From assembly GCA_003550275.1 (NCBI GenBank), contig QXCW01000002.1, positions 806,001-870,000 of the forward strand: DNA of 64,000 nucleotides, in the 5' to 3' direction. The notes beneath the pieces were generated by a model that was not told the origin of the DNA, searched no databases, and saw nothing but the letters and a program-made list of their open reading frames with translations. Within the stretch, counting starts at the first letter, position 1. Each line of letters opens with the position of its first letter. The translations under genes were made by a program, and so were the position numbers. The DNA comes from Flavobacteriaceae bacterium MAR_2010_72 (lineage in GTDB: Bacteria; Bacteroidota; Bacteroidia; Flavobacteriales; Flavobacteriaceae). Positions 19,091-28,566 of this stretch are shown in pieces.

Positions 19091-19904
19091 ACCAGCTGCC
19101 TCCAGCACCGCCGCCAGAGAATCCGCCACCACCGAAGCCGCCTCCAAAGCCACCACCGCCAAAGCTTCCACCACCGAAGCCGCCACTAGAGCGACCACCA
19201 AAACTCCCGCGACCCAAATTACTCAAGATAATGGCTTCCAGAATATCGACACCATCAGATCGATTACCTCGATTGCCACCTCGGCCACCACCACGTCTGT
19301 TCTTCGATATAGAAATTAAAATAACGATAAAGATGAAAAATAGAATAACAAGAACCCCAAACGGAAACACGTTTTTACCTGATGTCTTTCGCGTACCTTG
19401 GTAGCTTCCCTCTAAAATTTCAAAAATGGCATCACTGCCTTTATCTAAACCAGCGTAATAATCACCACGTTTAAACTCCGGTATAATAATATTTCGGGTG
19501 AGTTCCCCAACTATTCCGGCGGTAAGTTTGTTCTCAACACCATAGCCAGGCGCTATCCAAATATTGCGATCATCCTTGGCTAATAAAATAAATACGCCGT
19601 TATCTTCCTTGGCCTGTCCTACACCCCATTTATGTGCCCATTTAGGAGCCAATAAGCCAATATTCTCACCTTTGGTTGTACTGATTATGGCTACAACAAT
19701 TTGTGTTGAAGTAGTGTCTGAATATCTAATGAGCTTTTGTTCGAGATTGTTTTTTTGACTTGGGGTTAATAAGTTAATGTAGTCATACACACTGGTTTGT
19801 TCATCAGGAATAGGAGGAACTGTAAATTGAGCATAAGCTAAAGTGTTTATGCCTACACCAAAAAAGATTAGTAAGGCAACATATATGTGCTTTGATCTTT
19901 GCAT
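19089..19904 (-). CDS. TPM-domain membrane protein with glycine-rich tail
   Basis: 271 residues. The ATG at 19904 overlaps the stop of the preceding gene (TAATG) and gives a good signal peptide ending AYAQ. A TPM (YgcG) domain spans about residues 30-165 (SVYDYINLLTP...NGVFILLAKDDRNIWIAPGYG), followed by one transmembrane helix (about 180-200), an Arg/Gly linker and a C-terminal Gly/Phe/Ser-rich tail ending GGGAGGSW. TPM domains face the periplasm; in some homologues they act in photosystem repair or respiratory assembly, but the general role is open. Last gene of the M23-MerR-LemA-TPM-TPM run. Confidence 0.92.
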   Translation of the reverse strand: MQRSKHIYVALLIFFGVGINTLAYAQFTVPPIPDEQTSVYDYINLLTPSQKNNLEQKLIRYSDTTSTQIVVAIISTTKGENIGLLAPKWAHKWGVGQAKEDNGVFILLAKDDRNIWIAPGYGVENKLTAGIVGELTRNIIIPEFKRGDYYAGLDKGSDAIFEILEGSYQGTRKTSGKNVFPFGVLVILFFIFIVILISISKNRRGGGRGGNRGNRSDGVDILEAIILSNLGRGSFGGRSSGGFGGGSFGGGGFGGGFGGGGFSGGGAGGSW

Positions 19905-20341
19905 TACCCTTTTGAAATTGTATTTGGGAGTTCGTTTACATCGCCATGTTCCCAAGGAAAATGCTTTTGTAATTGTTCACCTGCTTTTTTAACACCTTCA
20001 ATGAGACCTTGTTTAAATTCGCCTTTCTTAAAATGAAGCTGCATAATGTCTTTTGTGCTATTCCAGAAATCAGCCGCAACTACATCATTAATGCCTTTAT
20101 CGCCATAAATAACAAAGGTTTTATCTTCAACAGCTACATAGATCAATACCCCATTTTGAAGTTTGGTTGTATCCATTTTTAATAAATGGAATAGTTCCAT
20201 CGCTCTATCAAAAGCATCAATTTTTGAAGTTTTTTCAATATGAATTCTAATTTCACCAGAGGTTAATTGCTCTGCTTCTCTAATGGCAGCAATGATCTCT
20301 TGTTCTTCACTTGCGGTTAAAAAATCTTCAATTTTGGACAT
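19904..20341 (-). CDS. Cytoplasmic TPM-domain protein
   Basis: 145 residues, no signal peptide. The TPM fold covers nearly all of it (LTSGEIRIHIEKTSK, NGVLIYVAVEDKTFVIYGDKGI). It is translationally coupled to the secreted TPM protein by a TAATG overlap and starts 5 bp after lemA. The pairing of one soluble and one anchored TPM protein with LemA recurs in Bacteroidota. Biochemical role unknown. Confidence 0.92.
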   Translation of the reverse strand: MSKIEDFLTASEEQEIIAAIREAEQLTSGEIRIHIEKTSKIDAFDRAMELFHLLKMDTTKLQNGVLIYVAVEDKTFVIYGDKGINDVVAADFWNSTKDIMQLHFKKGEFKQGLIEGVKKAGEQLQKHFPWEHGDVNELPNTISKG

Positions 20342-20346
20342 GGATT

Positions 20347-20955
20347 TTATTTAAAGTCGAACTCAACATCTACAGGTTGTTCCGCACCCGCTTCTGAATC
20401 AAAATACGGCTTGTCTTCAAAATCAAATAAACCAGCAAGCATTGAGTTTGGGAATTTCTTCACATGATTGTTATACGGGTTGATAGCCTCATTATAACGT
20501 GTTCTCGCCGTTTGAATGGTATTTTCTGTGCTGGTTAGCTCGTCCTGTAACTTCAAGAAGTTTTGGTTGGCCTTTAAATCTGGGTATCTTTCAACTACTA
20601 ATAGCAATCTTGAGAGTGCATTGCTTAAGCCACTTTGAGCGCTATTAAATTGTTGTAATTTTTCAGGCGTTAAATCATCAAGGTTATTAATATTGATCTC
20701 AGGTTTTGTAGCTTCAGACCTTGCTTTTACCACGGCCTCTAAAGTGCTTTTTTCAAAATCGGCCGCACCTTGAACGGTTTTTACCAAATTTCCAATGAGA
20801 TCATTTCGGCGTTGGTATGAAGTCTGAACATTTCCCCAAGCTTCGCTTACATTTTCATTAAGCTGTACGGTGGTATTATTAAATCCAACGGCCCAATTAT
20901 AGAGACCAAATGCAATAACTGCGATAACAATTACTGGAATTAACCATTTTTTCAT
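20347..20955 (-). CDS. LemA family protein
   Basis: 202 residues. One N-terminal transmembrane helix (about 5-25) is followed by the LemA helical domain with its NENVSEAWGNVQTSYQRRNDLI signature region (spread over residues 38-59) and the conserved YN..NPYNNHVKKFPNSMLA end. The bulk is expected to lie in the periplasm. Its genetic link to two TPM proteins supports a joint envelope function. Confidence 0.95.
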   Translation of the reverse strand: MKKWLIPVIVIAVIAFGLYNWAVGFNNTTVQLNENVSEAWGNVQTSYQRRNDLIGNLVKTVQGAADFEKSTLEAVVKARSEATKPEININNLDDLTPEKLQQFNSAQSGLSNALSRLLLVVERYPDLKANQNFLKLQDELTSTENTIQTARTRYNEAINPYNNHVKKFPNSMLAGLFDFEDKPYFDSEAGAEQPVDVEFDFK

Positions 20956-21031
20956 AGTATAAGAATTTTGAGTTAGTTTAAGATTTTAGCTGATTGTTTC
21001 TGTTTTATTAGTAATTGAACCTAACAGAATG

Positions 21032-21361
21032 TTACAGTTGCGTTTTAATTTTAATTAACTGTGCCTTCACATCCTCCAATTTGCTAATGATTTCGAAATT
21101 ATTCAAAGATTGCTTGCGTTCTTCTTTAAGATGGGTTTTAGCACCTTCTAATGTAAAGCCACGCTCTTTTACCAAGTGGTAAATAAATTTCAGATGTTTG
21201 ATGTCTTCAAGTGTAAATTTCCTGTTGCCTTTGGCGTTTTTTTTAGGCTTTAGAATATCAAACTCTTTTTCCCAAAATCTAATCAGAGAGGTATTTACAT
21301 CAAAAGCTTTAGCTACTTCGCCAATGCCATAATATCGTTTTTCAGGAAGTTCGACGTGCAT
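21032..21361 (-). CDS. MerR family transcriptional regulator
   Basis: 109 residues. An N-terminal winged helix (YYGIGEVAKAFDVNTSLIRFWEKE..., residues 10-78) is followed by a short helical C-terminus with no effector domain or metal-binding cysteines. It starts 4 bp after the M23 peptidase gene and so is cotranscribed with it. It probably controls this envelope cluster or other envelope genes; its target is not evident. Confidence 0.9.
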   Translation of the reverse strand: MHVELPEKRYYGIGEVAKAFDVNTSLIRFWEKEFDILKPKKNAKGNRKFTLEDIKHLKFIYHLVKERGFTLEGAKTHLKEERKQSLNNFEIISKLEDVKAQLIKIKTQL

Positions 21362-21365
21362 AGTA

Positions 21366-22337
21366 TTAATCTAATGATTGGTTTTCTAGTTGTGCTTTTT
21401 CAAGAAGCTTGCTGAATTCTTCAGCCGATAAATTACCATAATAGAAATTAATAGGGTTGATGCGCTCACCATCTTTAAATATTTCATAATGTAAATGTGG
21501 GGCTTCAGATCGACCTGTGCTTCCAACAAAACCAATGAGATCACCACGCTTTACCCGTTGATTATCTCTTACATTATACTTGTACAAATGGGCATAGAGG
21601 GACTCATATCCATAACCATGATCTATCACAATATGATTTCCATAACCTGCTGCTCTATTATCGGCTCTTGTTACAACACCATCACCTGAAGCGTAAATGG
21701 GTGTGCCCCTAGGAGCAGTGAAGTCCATACCAAAATGGAATTTACGCACTTTAGTAAAGGGATCAGTACGATAACCAAAACCTGAAGCCATTCGGGTTAG
21801 GTTTTCATTATTTATGGGTTGAATGGCTGGTATTGAGGCGAGAAATTTTTCTTTGTCTGCAGCCAATAAAGCAATTTCATCTAATGATCTCGATTGAACT
21901 ACGATAGCTTTTTGTAGCACATCCAAGCGTTTGTTGCTTTCTATAATAAGCTTGGAATTGTCATAGCCTTCAAACTTGCTGTATCGGTTAATTCCTCCAA
22001 AGCCAGCACGACGCTGCTCCTCTGGTATAGGATTGGCTTCAAAGTATAATCGATAAATGCCATTGTCGCGTTCCTCTACATTTTCTAAAGCTGCAAAAGC
22101 ATCATCAACACGTTTATTGAGTAATTTATATTGCAATTGCATATTTTGAAGTTCTCTTGCAAGGGCACGCTCTTTAGGTGATTTTACAAATTGGCTAGCT
22201 ATAAACACAAACAGAAACCCAAAAAGTGCAGAGGCTAACAAAAAAACGGCTGCATAAGTAATGGTGGTTCCTTTCTTGCGTTCAATCTTTCGATAGGACA
22301 GCGTCTCAGAATCGTAATAATATTTTACCTTACTCAT
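21366..22337 (-). CDS. M23 family metallopeptidase (peptidoglycan hydrolase)
   Basis: 323 residues: short cytoplasmic N-terminus, one transmembrane helix (about 27-48), a coiled coil, and a C-terminal LytM/M23 domain. The zinc ligands are visible as HFGMD near residue 200 and HLHYE near 280, so the enzyme looks active, in contrast to degenerate EnvC-type members. It should cut peptide cross-links of peptidoglycan in the periplasm. First gene of the run into MerR, LemA and TPM genes, and divergent from alaS. Confidence 0.93.
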   Translation of the reverse strand: MSKVKYYYDSETLSYRKIERKKGTTITYAAVFLLASALFGFLFVFIASQFVKSPKERALARELQNMQLQYKLLNKRVDDAFAALENVEERDNGIYRLYFEANPIPEEQRRAGFGGINRYSKFEGYDNSKLIIESNKRLDVLQKAIVVQSRSLDEIALLAADKEKFLASIPAIQPINNENLTRMASGFGYRTDPFTKVRKFHFGMDFTAPRGTPIYASGDGVVTRADNRAAGYGNHIVIDHGYGYESLYAHLYKYNVRDNQRVKRGDLIGFVGSTGRSEAPHLHYEIFKDGERINPINFYYGNLSAEEFSKLLEKAQLENQSLD

Positions 22338-22562
22338 GTCGCAATTTATACTATTTTTGCAGTTATAATAGACATTTTAATGTCTGTTCTATTGGTTGCT
22401 AAACGACCAAACTATCAAAAATAGTATTTCAATAGTTTTGGATATGGTTAATTTATCGGTTTAATCGCTCCTAAACACCATATGTTATCAACGATGGGGA
22501 GTAAAGATAAAAATTGTTTTGCAATTAATCATTTTTTAACAAAAAGACAAGAAAACTTATAA

Positions 22563-25175
22563 ATGAAGTCTCAAGAAATCCGCTCTAAATTTTTAAACTT
22601 TTTTAAGGATAAAGGTCATAGTATTGTTCCGTCTGCACCTATGGTGTTAAAGGATGATCCAACACTCATGTTTGTTAATTCGGGTATGGCTCCGTTTAAA
22701 GAGTTTTTTCTTGGCAACGGGCAACCAAAAAACAATAGGATTGCCGACACGCAAAAGTGTTTACGTGTTTCGGGTAAACATAATGATTTGGAAGAAGTCG
22801 GTTATGATACCTATCACCATACACTTTTTGAAATGTTGGGCAATTGGAGTTTTGGAGACTATTTTAAAAAAGAAGCTATTGCCTGGGCTTGGGAGTTATT
22901 GACCAAGGTTTATGGTATAGATAAAAACATTCTTTATGTTACCGTATTTGAAGGGAATGAAGAGGATCAACTGGATATGGATAGTGAAGCTTTTGAACTT
23001 TGGAAGCAATTTGTTCCTGAAGACCGGATTTTGATGGGAAATAAAAAGGACAACTTTTGGGAAATGGGCGACCAAGGGCCATGTGGACCATGTAGTGAAA
23101 TTCATGTGGATATTCGTTCGGCTGAAGAAAAAGCTAAAATTTCAGGAAGGGATTTGGTTAATAAAGATCATCCTCAAGTCGTCGAGATCTGGAATCTTGT
23201 ATTTATGCAATACAACAGAAAAGCCAACGGGTCTTTAGACGTTTTGCCTAACAAACATATTGATACAGGTATGGGATTTGAACGGTTGTGCATGGTATTG
23301 CAGGGCGTTCAATCTAACTACGATACTGATGTGTTTACACCAATTATTAGGGAAATTGAAACCATCACACAAACCAATTACAATAAGAACGAAAAGGTTG
23401 ATGTCGCTATACGTGTCATCGCCGATCATGTTCGTGCTGTAGCGTTTTCAATAGCCGACGGACAGTTGCCTAGCAATACGGGTGCAGGTTACGTGATTCG
23501 TAGAATTTTACGTCGTGCCATACGTTACGGGTTTACATTTTTAGATCAAAAACAGCCTTTTATTTTTAGGTTAGTTGAGGTTTTGAGTGAAAAGATGGGA
23601 ACCGCCTTTCCAGAATTAAAAATGCAAAAACAATTAATTGAGAATGTCATCAAAGAGGAAGAAGCATCATTCCTACGAACACTCGATCAGGGTTTATTAA
23701 TCCTTGACGGCATTGTTAAAAGCACAAAAGGAACCATGGTTTCGGGTGAAAAAGCATTTGAATTATACGACACTTATGGTTTTCCTATTGATCTAACAGC
23801 CTTAATTCTTCATGAAAAAGGATTGAATCTCGATGAAAAAGGCTTTAATGACGAGCTACAAAAACAAAAAAACAGATCGCGTGCAGCAAGTGAAATGAGC
23901 ACTGGAGACTGGACTGTTTTAATTGATGATAATGAACAAGAATTTATTGGATATGACGCTCTAGAAGCCAATGTTAAGATTACGAGATACAGAAAAGTAA
24001 CCTCAAAAAAGGATGGTGAAATTTATCAATTGGTCTTTAATTTGACCCCTTTTTATCCCGAAGGTGGTGGACAAGTAGGTGATAAAGGCTATCTGGAAGA
24101 TGTGCATGGTGATGTCGTTTATATTTTAGACACAAAAAAGGAAAATAACGTCATTATTCATTTTACAAAAAATTTACCTAAACATTTAGACGAAACTTTT
24201 AAGGCGGTTGTAGATGCGAAACAGCGTTATAGAACTGAATGTAACCACACCGCAACCCATTTATTGCATCAAGCATTGAGAGAGGTTTTAGGAGACCATG
24301 TAGAGCAAAAGGGTAGTGCAGTGCATTCAAAATATCTGCGTTTCGATTTTTCGCACTTTTCAAAATTAACGGTGGAAGAGTTAAGGGATGTCGAAAATTT
24401 TGTCAATGCACGTATAGAAGGAAAACTTCCAATTATTGAAAAGCGCAACATTTCTATGGAAGACGCTTTAAATGAGGGTGCCATGGCCTTATTTGGCGAG
24501 AAATATGGAGATACGGTGCGTGCGGTTCGTTTTGGTAAATCGATCGAACTTTGCGGTGGAACCCATGTCAAAAACACAGCAGATATTTGGCACTTCAAAA
24601 TTGTGTCTGAAGGTGCTGTTGCTGCAGGAATTAGACGTATTGAAGCCATTACCAACGATGCTGTTAAGGACTTTTATACAGAAAATAACCGACAGTTTTT
24701 TGAAATGAAAGACTTGTTGAACAATAGCAAAGACCCTGTAACAGCCCTTCAAACTTTGCAAGAAGAAAATGCGAACCTTAAAAAGCAGATTGAAAGCCTT
24801 CTGAAAGACAAAGCAAAAAATATTAAAGGGGACTTAAAGGCGGAACTGCAGGATATAAACGGGATCAAGTTTTTGGCTAAAGAATTGGATTTGGATGCAT
24901 CAGGAATTAAAGATGTTTCATTTGAACTAGGAAGTCAGTTTGATAATTTGTTCTTGTTATTCGGGACCTCTTCTGATGGTAAAGCATTATTGTCGTGTTA
25001 TATTTCCAAGGAATTGGTCGAAAGTAAGGGATTAAATGCTGGTCAAATTGTTAGGGATCTTGGTAAATATATTCAAGGCGGCGGCGGTGGACAACCATTT
25101 TTTGCAACAGCTGGTGGAAAACATCCTGCTGGGATTCAGGAAGCTTTGGTAAAAGTGAAGGATTATATTTCGTAA
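22563..25175 (+). CDS. alaS: Alanine-tRNA ligase
   Basis: 870 residues, full length. The class II catalytic core is N-terminal (motif [14 protein letters not shown], then GMGFERL), the editing domain carries HTATHLLH near residue 562 and CGGTHVKNT near 664, and the C-Ala domain ends with a glycine-rich [15 protein letters not shown] stretch. It charges tRNA-Ala and clears mischarged Ser/Gly. Followed 3 bp later by the GSCFA gene. Confidence 0.98.
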   Translation: MKSQEIRSKFLNFFKDKGHSIVPSAPMVLKDDPTLMFVNSGMAPFKEFFLGNGQPKNNRIADTQKCLRVSGKHNDLEEVGYDTYHHTLFEMLGNWSFGDYFKKEAIAWAWELLTKVYGIDKNILYVTVFEGNEEDQLDMDSEAFELWKQFVPEDRILMGNKKDNFWEMGDQGPCGPCSEIHVDIRSAEEKAKISGRDLVNKDHPQVVEIWNLVFMQYNRKANGSLDVLPNKHIDTGMGFERLCMVLQGVQSNYDTDVFTPIIREIETITQTNYNKNEKVDVAIRVIADHVRAVAFSIADGQLPSNTGAGYVIRRILRRAIRYGFTFLDQKQPFIFRLVEVLSEKMGTAFPELKMQKQLIENVIKEEEASFLRTLDQGLLILDGIVKSTKGTMVSGEKAFELYDTYGFPIDLTALILHEKGLNLDEKGFNDELQKQKNRSRAASEMSTGDWTVLIDDNEQEFIGYDALEANVKITRYRKVTSKKDGEIYQLVFNLTPFYPEGGGQVGDKGYLEDVHGDVVYILDTKKENNVIIHFTKNLPKHLDETFKAVVDAKQRYRTECNHTATHLLHQALREVLGDHVEQKGSAVHSKYLRFDFSHFSKLTVEELRDVENFVNARIEGKLPIIEKRNISMEDALNEGAMALFGEKYGDTVRAVRFGKSIELCGGTHVKNTADIWHFKIVSEGAVAAGIRRIEAITNDAVKDFYTENNRQFFEMKDLLNNSKDPVTALQTLQEENANLKKQIESLLKDKAKNIKGDLKAELQDINGIKFLAKELDLDASGIKDVSFELGSQFDNLFLLFGTSSDGKALLSCYISKELVESKGLNAGQIVRDLGKYIQGGGGGQPFFATAGGKHPAGIQEALVKVKDYIS

Positions 25176-25178
25176 ACT

Positions 25179-26129
25179 TTGAAACTACAAACCGAAATAC
25201 CACTTCAAGCACAACCCAATAATCAAATTGATTATCACTCTAAAATTTGCTTGGTTGGTTCTTGTTTTGCCGAACATATTGGGCAAAAGCTGGATTATTT
25301 TAAGTTTCAGAATGACCTTAATCCGTTCGGGATTCTATTTCATCCTTTGGCTATTGAAAATTTAATTACGGTAGCCCTCAATGAAAAAGATTATACGGAA
25401 AAAGACATCTTTTTTCACAATGAACAGTGGCATTGTTACGAGGTTCATTCTAAATTGAGCAGTGCGTCAAAAGAAGAGTTGTTGAACACTTTAAATAACT
25501 GTGTGAAATTAACACATCAATATATTAAAGAAGCAACACATGTTATTCTCACCTTGGGAACTTCTTGGGTTTATCGTTATATTGAAACAGACACTATTGT
25601 AGCCAATTGTCATAAAATGCCTCAAAAAAAATTTACTAAAGAGCTTTTGACTGTCCCTGAGGTTTCAGAATCACTTGAAGCAACTATAAGTTTAATTAGG
25701 AGCATAAATGCTAATGCCACGATTATTTTTACAGTATCACCTGTGAGACATTTAAAAGATGGGTTTATTGAAAACACTCAAAGTAAGTCACATTTAATTG
25801 CTGCCATTCACGAGCATATCCAACCACGACAGCGAGTGCATTACTTTCCATCGTACGAAATTATGATGGACCAACTTCGGGATTATAGGTTTTATGCTGA
25901 AGATATGCTACATCCCAATCAAACCGCTATTGATTTTATATGGGAGCAATTTAAACAGGTTTGGATTGGCAAAGAAACCTCAAAATATATGGATGAAGTA
26001 GATACCATTCAAAAAGGAATGTTGCACAGACCTTTTCATCCAAATTCTGAAGCCCATCATCTATTTCTTCAAAATTTAGAACAAAAAAAACAGGATTTAA
26101 GCCGACAATTTCTTCAGATTAAGTTTTGA
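25179..26129 (+). CDS. GSCFA family protein
   Basis: 316 residues; named for the GSCFAEHIG motif near residue 27. Family members have an SGNH-hydrolase-like fold in which this motif holds the nucleophilic Ser, and the later HP of DMLHPNQTAIDFIW could supply a catalytic His, but the substrate is unknown. The start is a TTG at 25179: it lies 3 bp after alaS, reads MKLQTEIPL, and no upstream or nearby in-frame ATG exists. Likely cotranscribed with alaS. Confidence 0.9.
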   Translation: MKLQTEIPLQAQPNNQIDYHSKICLVGSCFAEHIGQKLDYFKFQNDLNPFGILFHPLAIENLITVALNEKDYTEKDIFFHNEQWHCYEVHSKLSSASKEELLNTLNNCVKLTHQYIKEATHVILTLGTSWVYRYIETDTIVANCHKMPQKKFTKELLTVPEVSESLEATISLIRSINANATIIFTVSPVRHLKDGFIENTQSKSHLIAAIHEHIQPRQRVHYFPSYEIMMDQLRDYRFYAEDMLHPNQTAIDFIWEQFKQVWIGKETSKYMDEVDTIQKGMLHRPFHPNSEAHHLFLQNLEQKKQDLSRQFLQIKF

Positions 26130-26143
26130 AAATTTCAAAACTT
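26121..26143. repeat. 23-nt palindrome over the GSCFA stop codon
   Basis: AAGTTTTGAAA / TTTCAAAACTT is a perfect inverted repeat with a single central A and includes the TGA stop. There is no T-run after it on the plus strand, so it is not a standard terminator. Confidence 0.6.
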
Positions 26144-26313
26144 AAAAAAGGGTTACTTTTCATCATCATTTAATGACGTTTAATCGAAAAAAAAAGTGTA
26201 AAGCCTTGATTATGTTTTATATTAGTAGTGCTATTAATCAATTTTTTAGAAAAGCGTCAATTCATTGTTTGTTAAAGACAAGTGTTGATGCTTTTTTGTG
26301 TTTATAAGGGCTA

Positions 26314-26769
26314 CTATTTAACACTAACGCTTTCAGGTACCAAGACCGAAAAGTCACCATTATTCCGGATGACATCCCTAACTATAGACGAAGAAATATA
26401 GGACGTTTGGGCAGCTGTTAGTAAAAACACGGTTTCTATTTTAGATAGTTTCCTGTTCGTATGTGCTATAGCTTTTTCAAATTCAAAATCGGCAGGGTTT
26501 CGTAAACCACGAAGAATAAATTGTGCATTTATAACTTTGCAAAAATCGATAGTTAAGCCTTCATAGGTCACAACTTTCACTTTGGGTTCATCTTTAAATG
26601 CCTCTTCAATAAAACCTTGCCGCTCTTTAAGTGAGAACATATAACTCTTTTCAGAATTGATACCTATGGCCACCACCACTTCATCAAATAGTTTTATACC
26701 TCGTTTGATGATGTCGTAATGCCCTAAAGTTATTGGGTCAAAGGAACCTGGAAAAAGTGCGCGTTTCAT
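26314..26769 (-). CDS. coaD: Phosphopantetheine adenylyltransferase
   Basis: 151 residues, normal length. The nucleotidyltransferase motif GSFDPITLGHYDII is at residues 8-21 and the ISSSIVRD motif near the C-terminus. It transfers AMP to 4'-phosphopantetheine in coenzyme A synthesis. A perfect minus-strand TAnnTTTG element (CAAATATA on the plus strand, 26816-26823) lies about 50 bp upstream and may be its own promoter. Confidence 0.97.
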   Translation of the reverse strand: MKRALFPGSFDPITLGHYDIIKRGIKLFDEVVVAIGINSEKSYMFSLKERQGFIEEAFKDEPKVKVVTYEGLTIDFCKVINAQFILRGLRNPADFEFEKAIAHTNRKLSKIETVFLLTAAQTSYISSSIVRDVIRNNGDFSVLVPESVSVK

Positions 26770-26861
26770 AGATGCTTTCCTTGAAAGTGGAAATTGAATT
26801 AAAATTTATATAAATCAAATATAACTAATAATTATTAGTACTAAACAGTCGTTATTAGTCA

Positions 26862-27842
26862 TTAATCAGTCGCAAGCGCTTCTTCAATAGCATTTTCAAA
26901 TAATTCGGATAAACTAATTCCAGCCGCTGCGGCTTGTTGAGGCAAAATGCTGGCTTTGGTTAATCCAGGAACTGTATTCACTTCTAGTAAATGGGGTTCG
27001 CCATCCTTAAAAATGTATTCACTTCGGCTAAAACCTTTCATTCGCAAAACTTCATACACTTGTTTTGCCACTTTATTAACTTTTCCTTCTTGCTCTTTTG
27101 TCAATCTTGCGGGTGTGATTTCTTGTGATTCACCCAAATATTTGGCCTTGTAATCAAAAAAATCGTTGTTACTTACAATTTCAGTTATAGGCAAAACTTT
27201 AATTTCACCTTTGTAGGTAATAACACCAACAGAAACTTCGGTACCGTCTAAATAAGATTCGATAATCACTTCGTCGTCTTCTTTAAAAGCGATCTCAAGT
27301 GCTTGTGTGATGTCTTCCTTTTTATACACTTTTGTAATGCCAAAGCTACTCCCTGCGCGATTAGCTTTCACAAAACAAGGCAAGCCAACCTTAGCAATGA
27401 TTTTGTCTTCATCAACAGCATCACCTTGATTGATGTAATATGATGTTGCTGTTTTAATTCCATAAGGCTTAAGCGTACTCAAACAATCCCTTTTATTAAA
27501 GGTCAATGCGGCCTGATACATACTACAACTGGTATGTGGTATGTTGAGTAAATCAAGATACCCTTGCATAAATCCATCTTCACCAGGCGTACCATGTATA
27601 GCATTAAATACGCAATCAAAATTTATTTTCTTGGAATTAATGGTAACGGAGAAATCATTTCTGTCGACCGGGAATTCATTATTATCATTATCAACGTAGA
27701 CCCATATATTTTTAAATATATGAATACGATACGCCGTATAACGCTCTGGGTTAAGGGTTTCAAAAACCACCTGACCACTTTTTAAGGAAATTTCATATTC
27801 ACTTGAATATCCTCCCATAATTATGGCTATATTCTTTTTCAT
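26862..27842 (-). CDS. ddl: D-alanine-D-alanine ligase
   Basis: 326 residues. ATP-grasp enzyme with the N-terminal GGYSSEYEISLKSG motif, GTPGEDGFMQGYLD, and the C-terminal EVNTVPGLT metal-binding segment. It joins two D-Ala for peptidoglycan precursors in the cytoplasm. It is divergent from the PASTA protein gene and upstream of coaD on the same strand. Confidence 0.97.
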   Translation of the reverse strand: MKKNIAIIMGGYSSEYEISLKSGQVVFETLNPERYTAYRIHIFKNIWVYVDNDNNEFPVDRNDFSVTINSKKINFDCVFNAIHGTPGEDGFMQGYLDLLNIPHTSCSMYQAALTFNKRDCLSTLKPYGIKTATSYYINQGDAVDEDKIIAKVGLPCFVKANRAGSSFGITKVYKKEDITQALEIAFKEDDEVIIESYLDGTEVSVGVITYKGEIKVLPITEIVSNNDFFDYKAKYLGESQEITPARLTKEQEGKVNKVAKQVYEVLRMKGFSRSEYIFKDGEPHLLEVNTVPGLTKASILPQQAAAAGISLSELFENAIEEALATD

Positions 27843-27974
27843 ACTATTTTATTCAAAACCATATTACTTTATAATTAAATACCTTGGTAAACTAAAACGA
27901 ACAATAAAACGTAAGTATTATTAGTTAAGCTAAAATACGCATATAAAGCAAAACAAAAAACGCTTGTGTTTTTA

Positions 27975-27982
27975 TATATTTG
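27975..27982 (+). promoter_or_regulatory. -7 element before the PASTA gene
   Basis: TATATTTG matches TAnnTTTG exactly, 20 bp before the ATG at 28003. No TTG is correctly spaced upstream, so only the -7 half is supported. Confidence 0.45.
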
Positions 27983-28002
27983 CCTAATTGAACATTCTAT
28001 TC

Positions 28003-28557
28003 ATGAGCCTAGTAAAATTTCTCACCAGTAAAGTATTTTTAAAACAAATTGTTATAGCATTTGTAGCTATAGTTATTATTAGTTTCCTTGCGATGCAATG
28101 GTTGAAAGTATCTACTAACCATGGTGAGTTTGTATCGGTACCTGATTTAAAGGGAAAAACTTTAGAAGTTGTTGAGATTGAATTAGATGATGCCGACTTG
28201 CGTATGGAAATTCAAGATTCGGCAAATTACAATCCTAAATACCCAAAATTTTCTGTGATTGAACAATATCCTCTTGCTGGAGCTAAAGTTAAGGAAGACC
28301 GAAAAATATATGTCATTCTTAATCCGTCAGGTTACAGAAAAGTTGCGGTTCCCAATATTGTAAGACGTACGTTCAGGCAGGCCAAACCAACTTTAGAAGC
28401 ATTGGGCTTTGAAGTAGGTAAAATTACCTATAGTAACGATATTGGTAAGGATGAGGTTCTTGCCATGAAGTTTGAAGGAAAAACTCTAGAGGAAGGCGAA
28501 ATGCTTCCTATTACATCTAAAATTGATTTGGTTTTGGGTAACGGTAATAGAAATTAA
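28003..28557 (+). CDS. PASTA-domain membrane protein
   Basis: 184 residues from the ATG at 28003; a TTG five codons earlier is less likely. One transmembrane helix (about 15-35) is followed by two PASTA domains (about 45-108 and 112-182; SVPDLKGKTLEVVEIEL and AVPNIVRRTFRQAKPTLEALG). PASTA domains bind peptidoglycan or beta-lactam-like ligands outside the membrane, but here there is no kinase or transpeptidase attached. The gene lies between ddl and rluD, 9 bp ahead of rluD, which fits a cell-wall role. Confidence 0.92.
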   Translation: MSLVKFLTSKVFLKQIVIAFVAIVIISFLAMQWLKVSTNHGEFVSVPDLKGKTLEVVEIELDDADLRMEIQDSANYNPKYPKFSVIEQYPLAGAKVKEDRKIYVILNPSGYRKVAVPNIVRRTFRQAKPTLEALGFEVGKITYSNDIGKDEVLAMKFEGKTLEEGEMLPITSKIDLVLGNGNRN

Positions 28558-28566
28558 AACGAATCC

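Noticed and set aside
24269-24655. 128-aa minus-strand ORF
   Set aside because: Antisense to the well-conserved editing domain of alaS; composition is shadow-like.
26121-26143. Palindrome after the GSCFA gene as a terminator
   Set aside because: Only one central base, and no T-run downstream on either useful strand.
26173-26307. 44-codon plus-strand ORF between the GSCFA gene and coaD
   Set aside because: Low-complexity, no signal peptide or motif, and no promoter or coupling; likely chance in AT-rich DNA.
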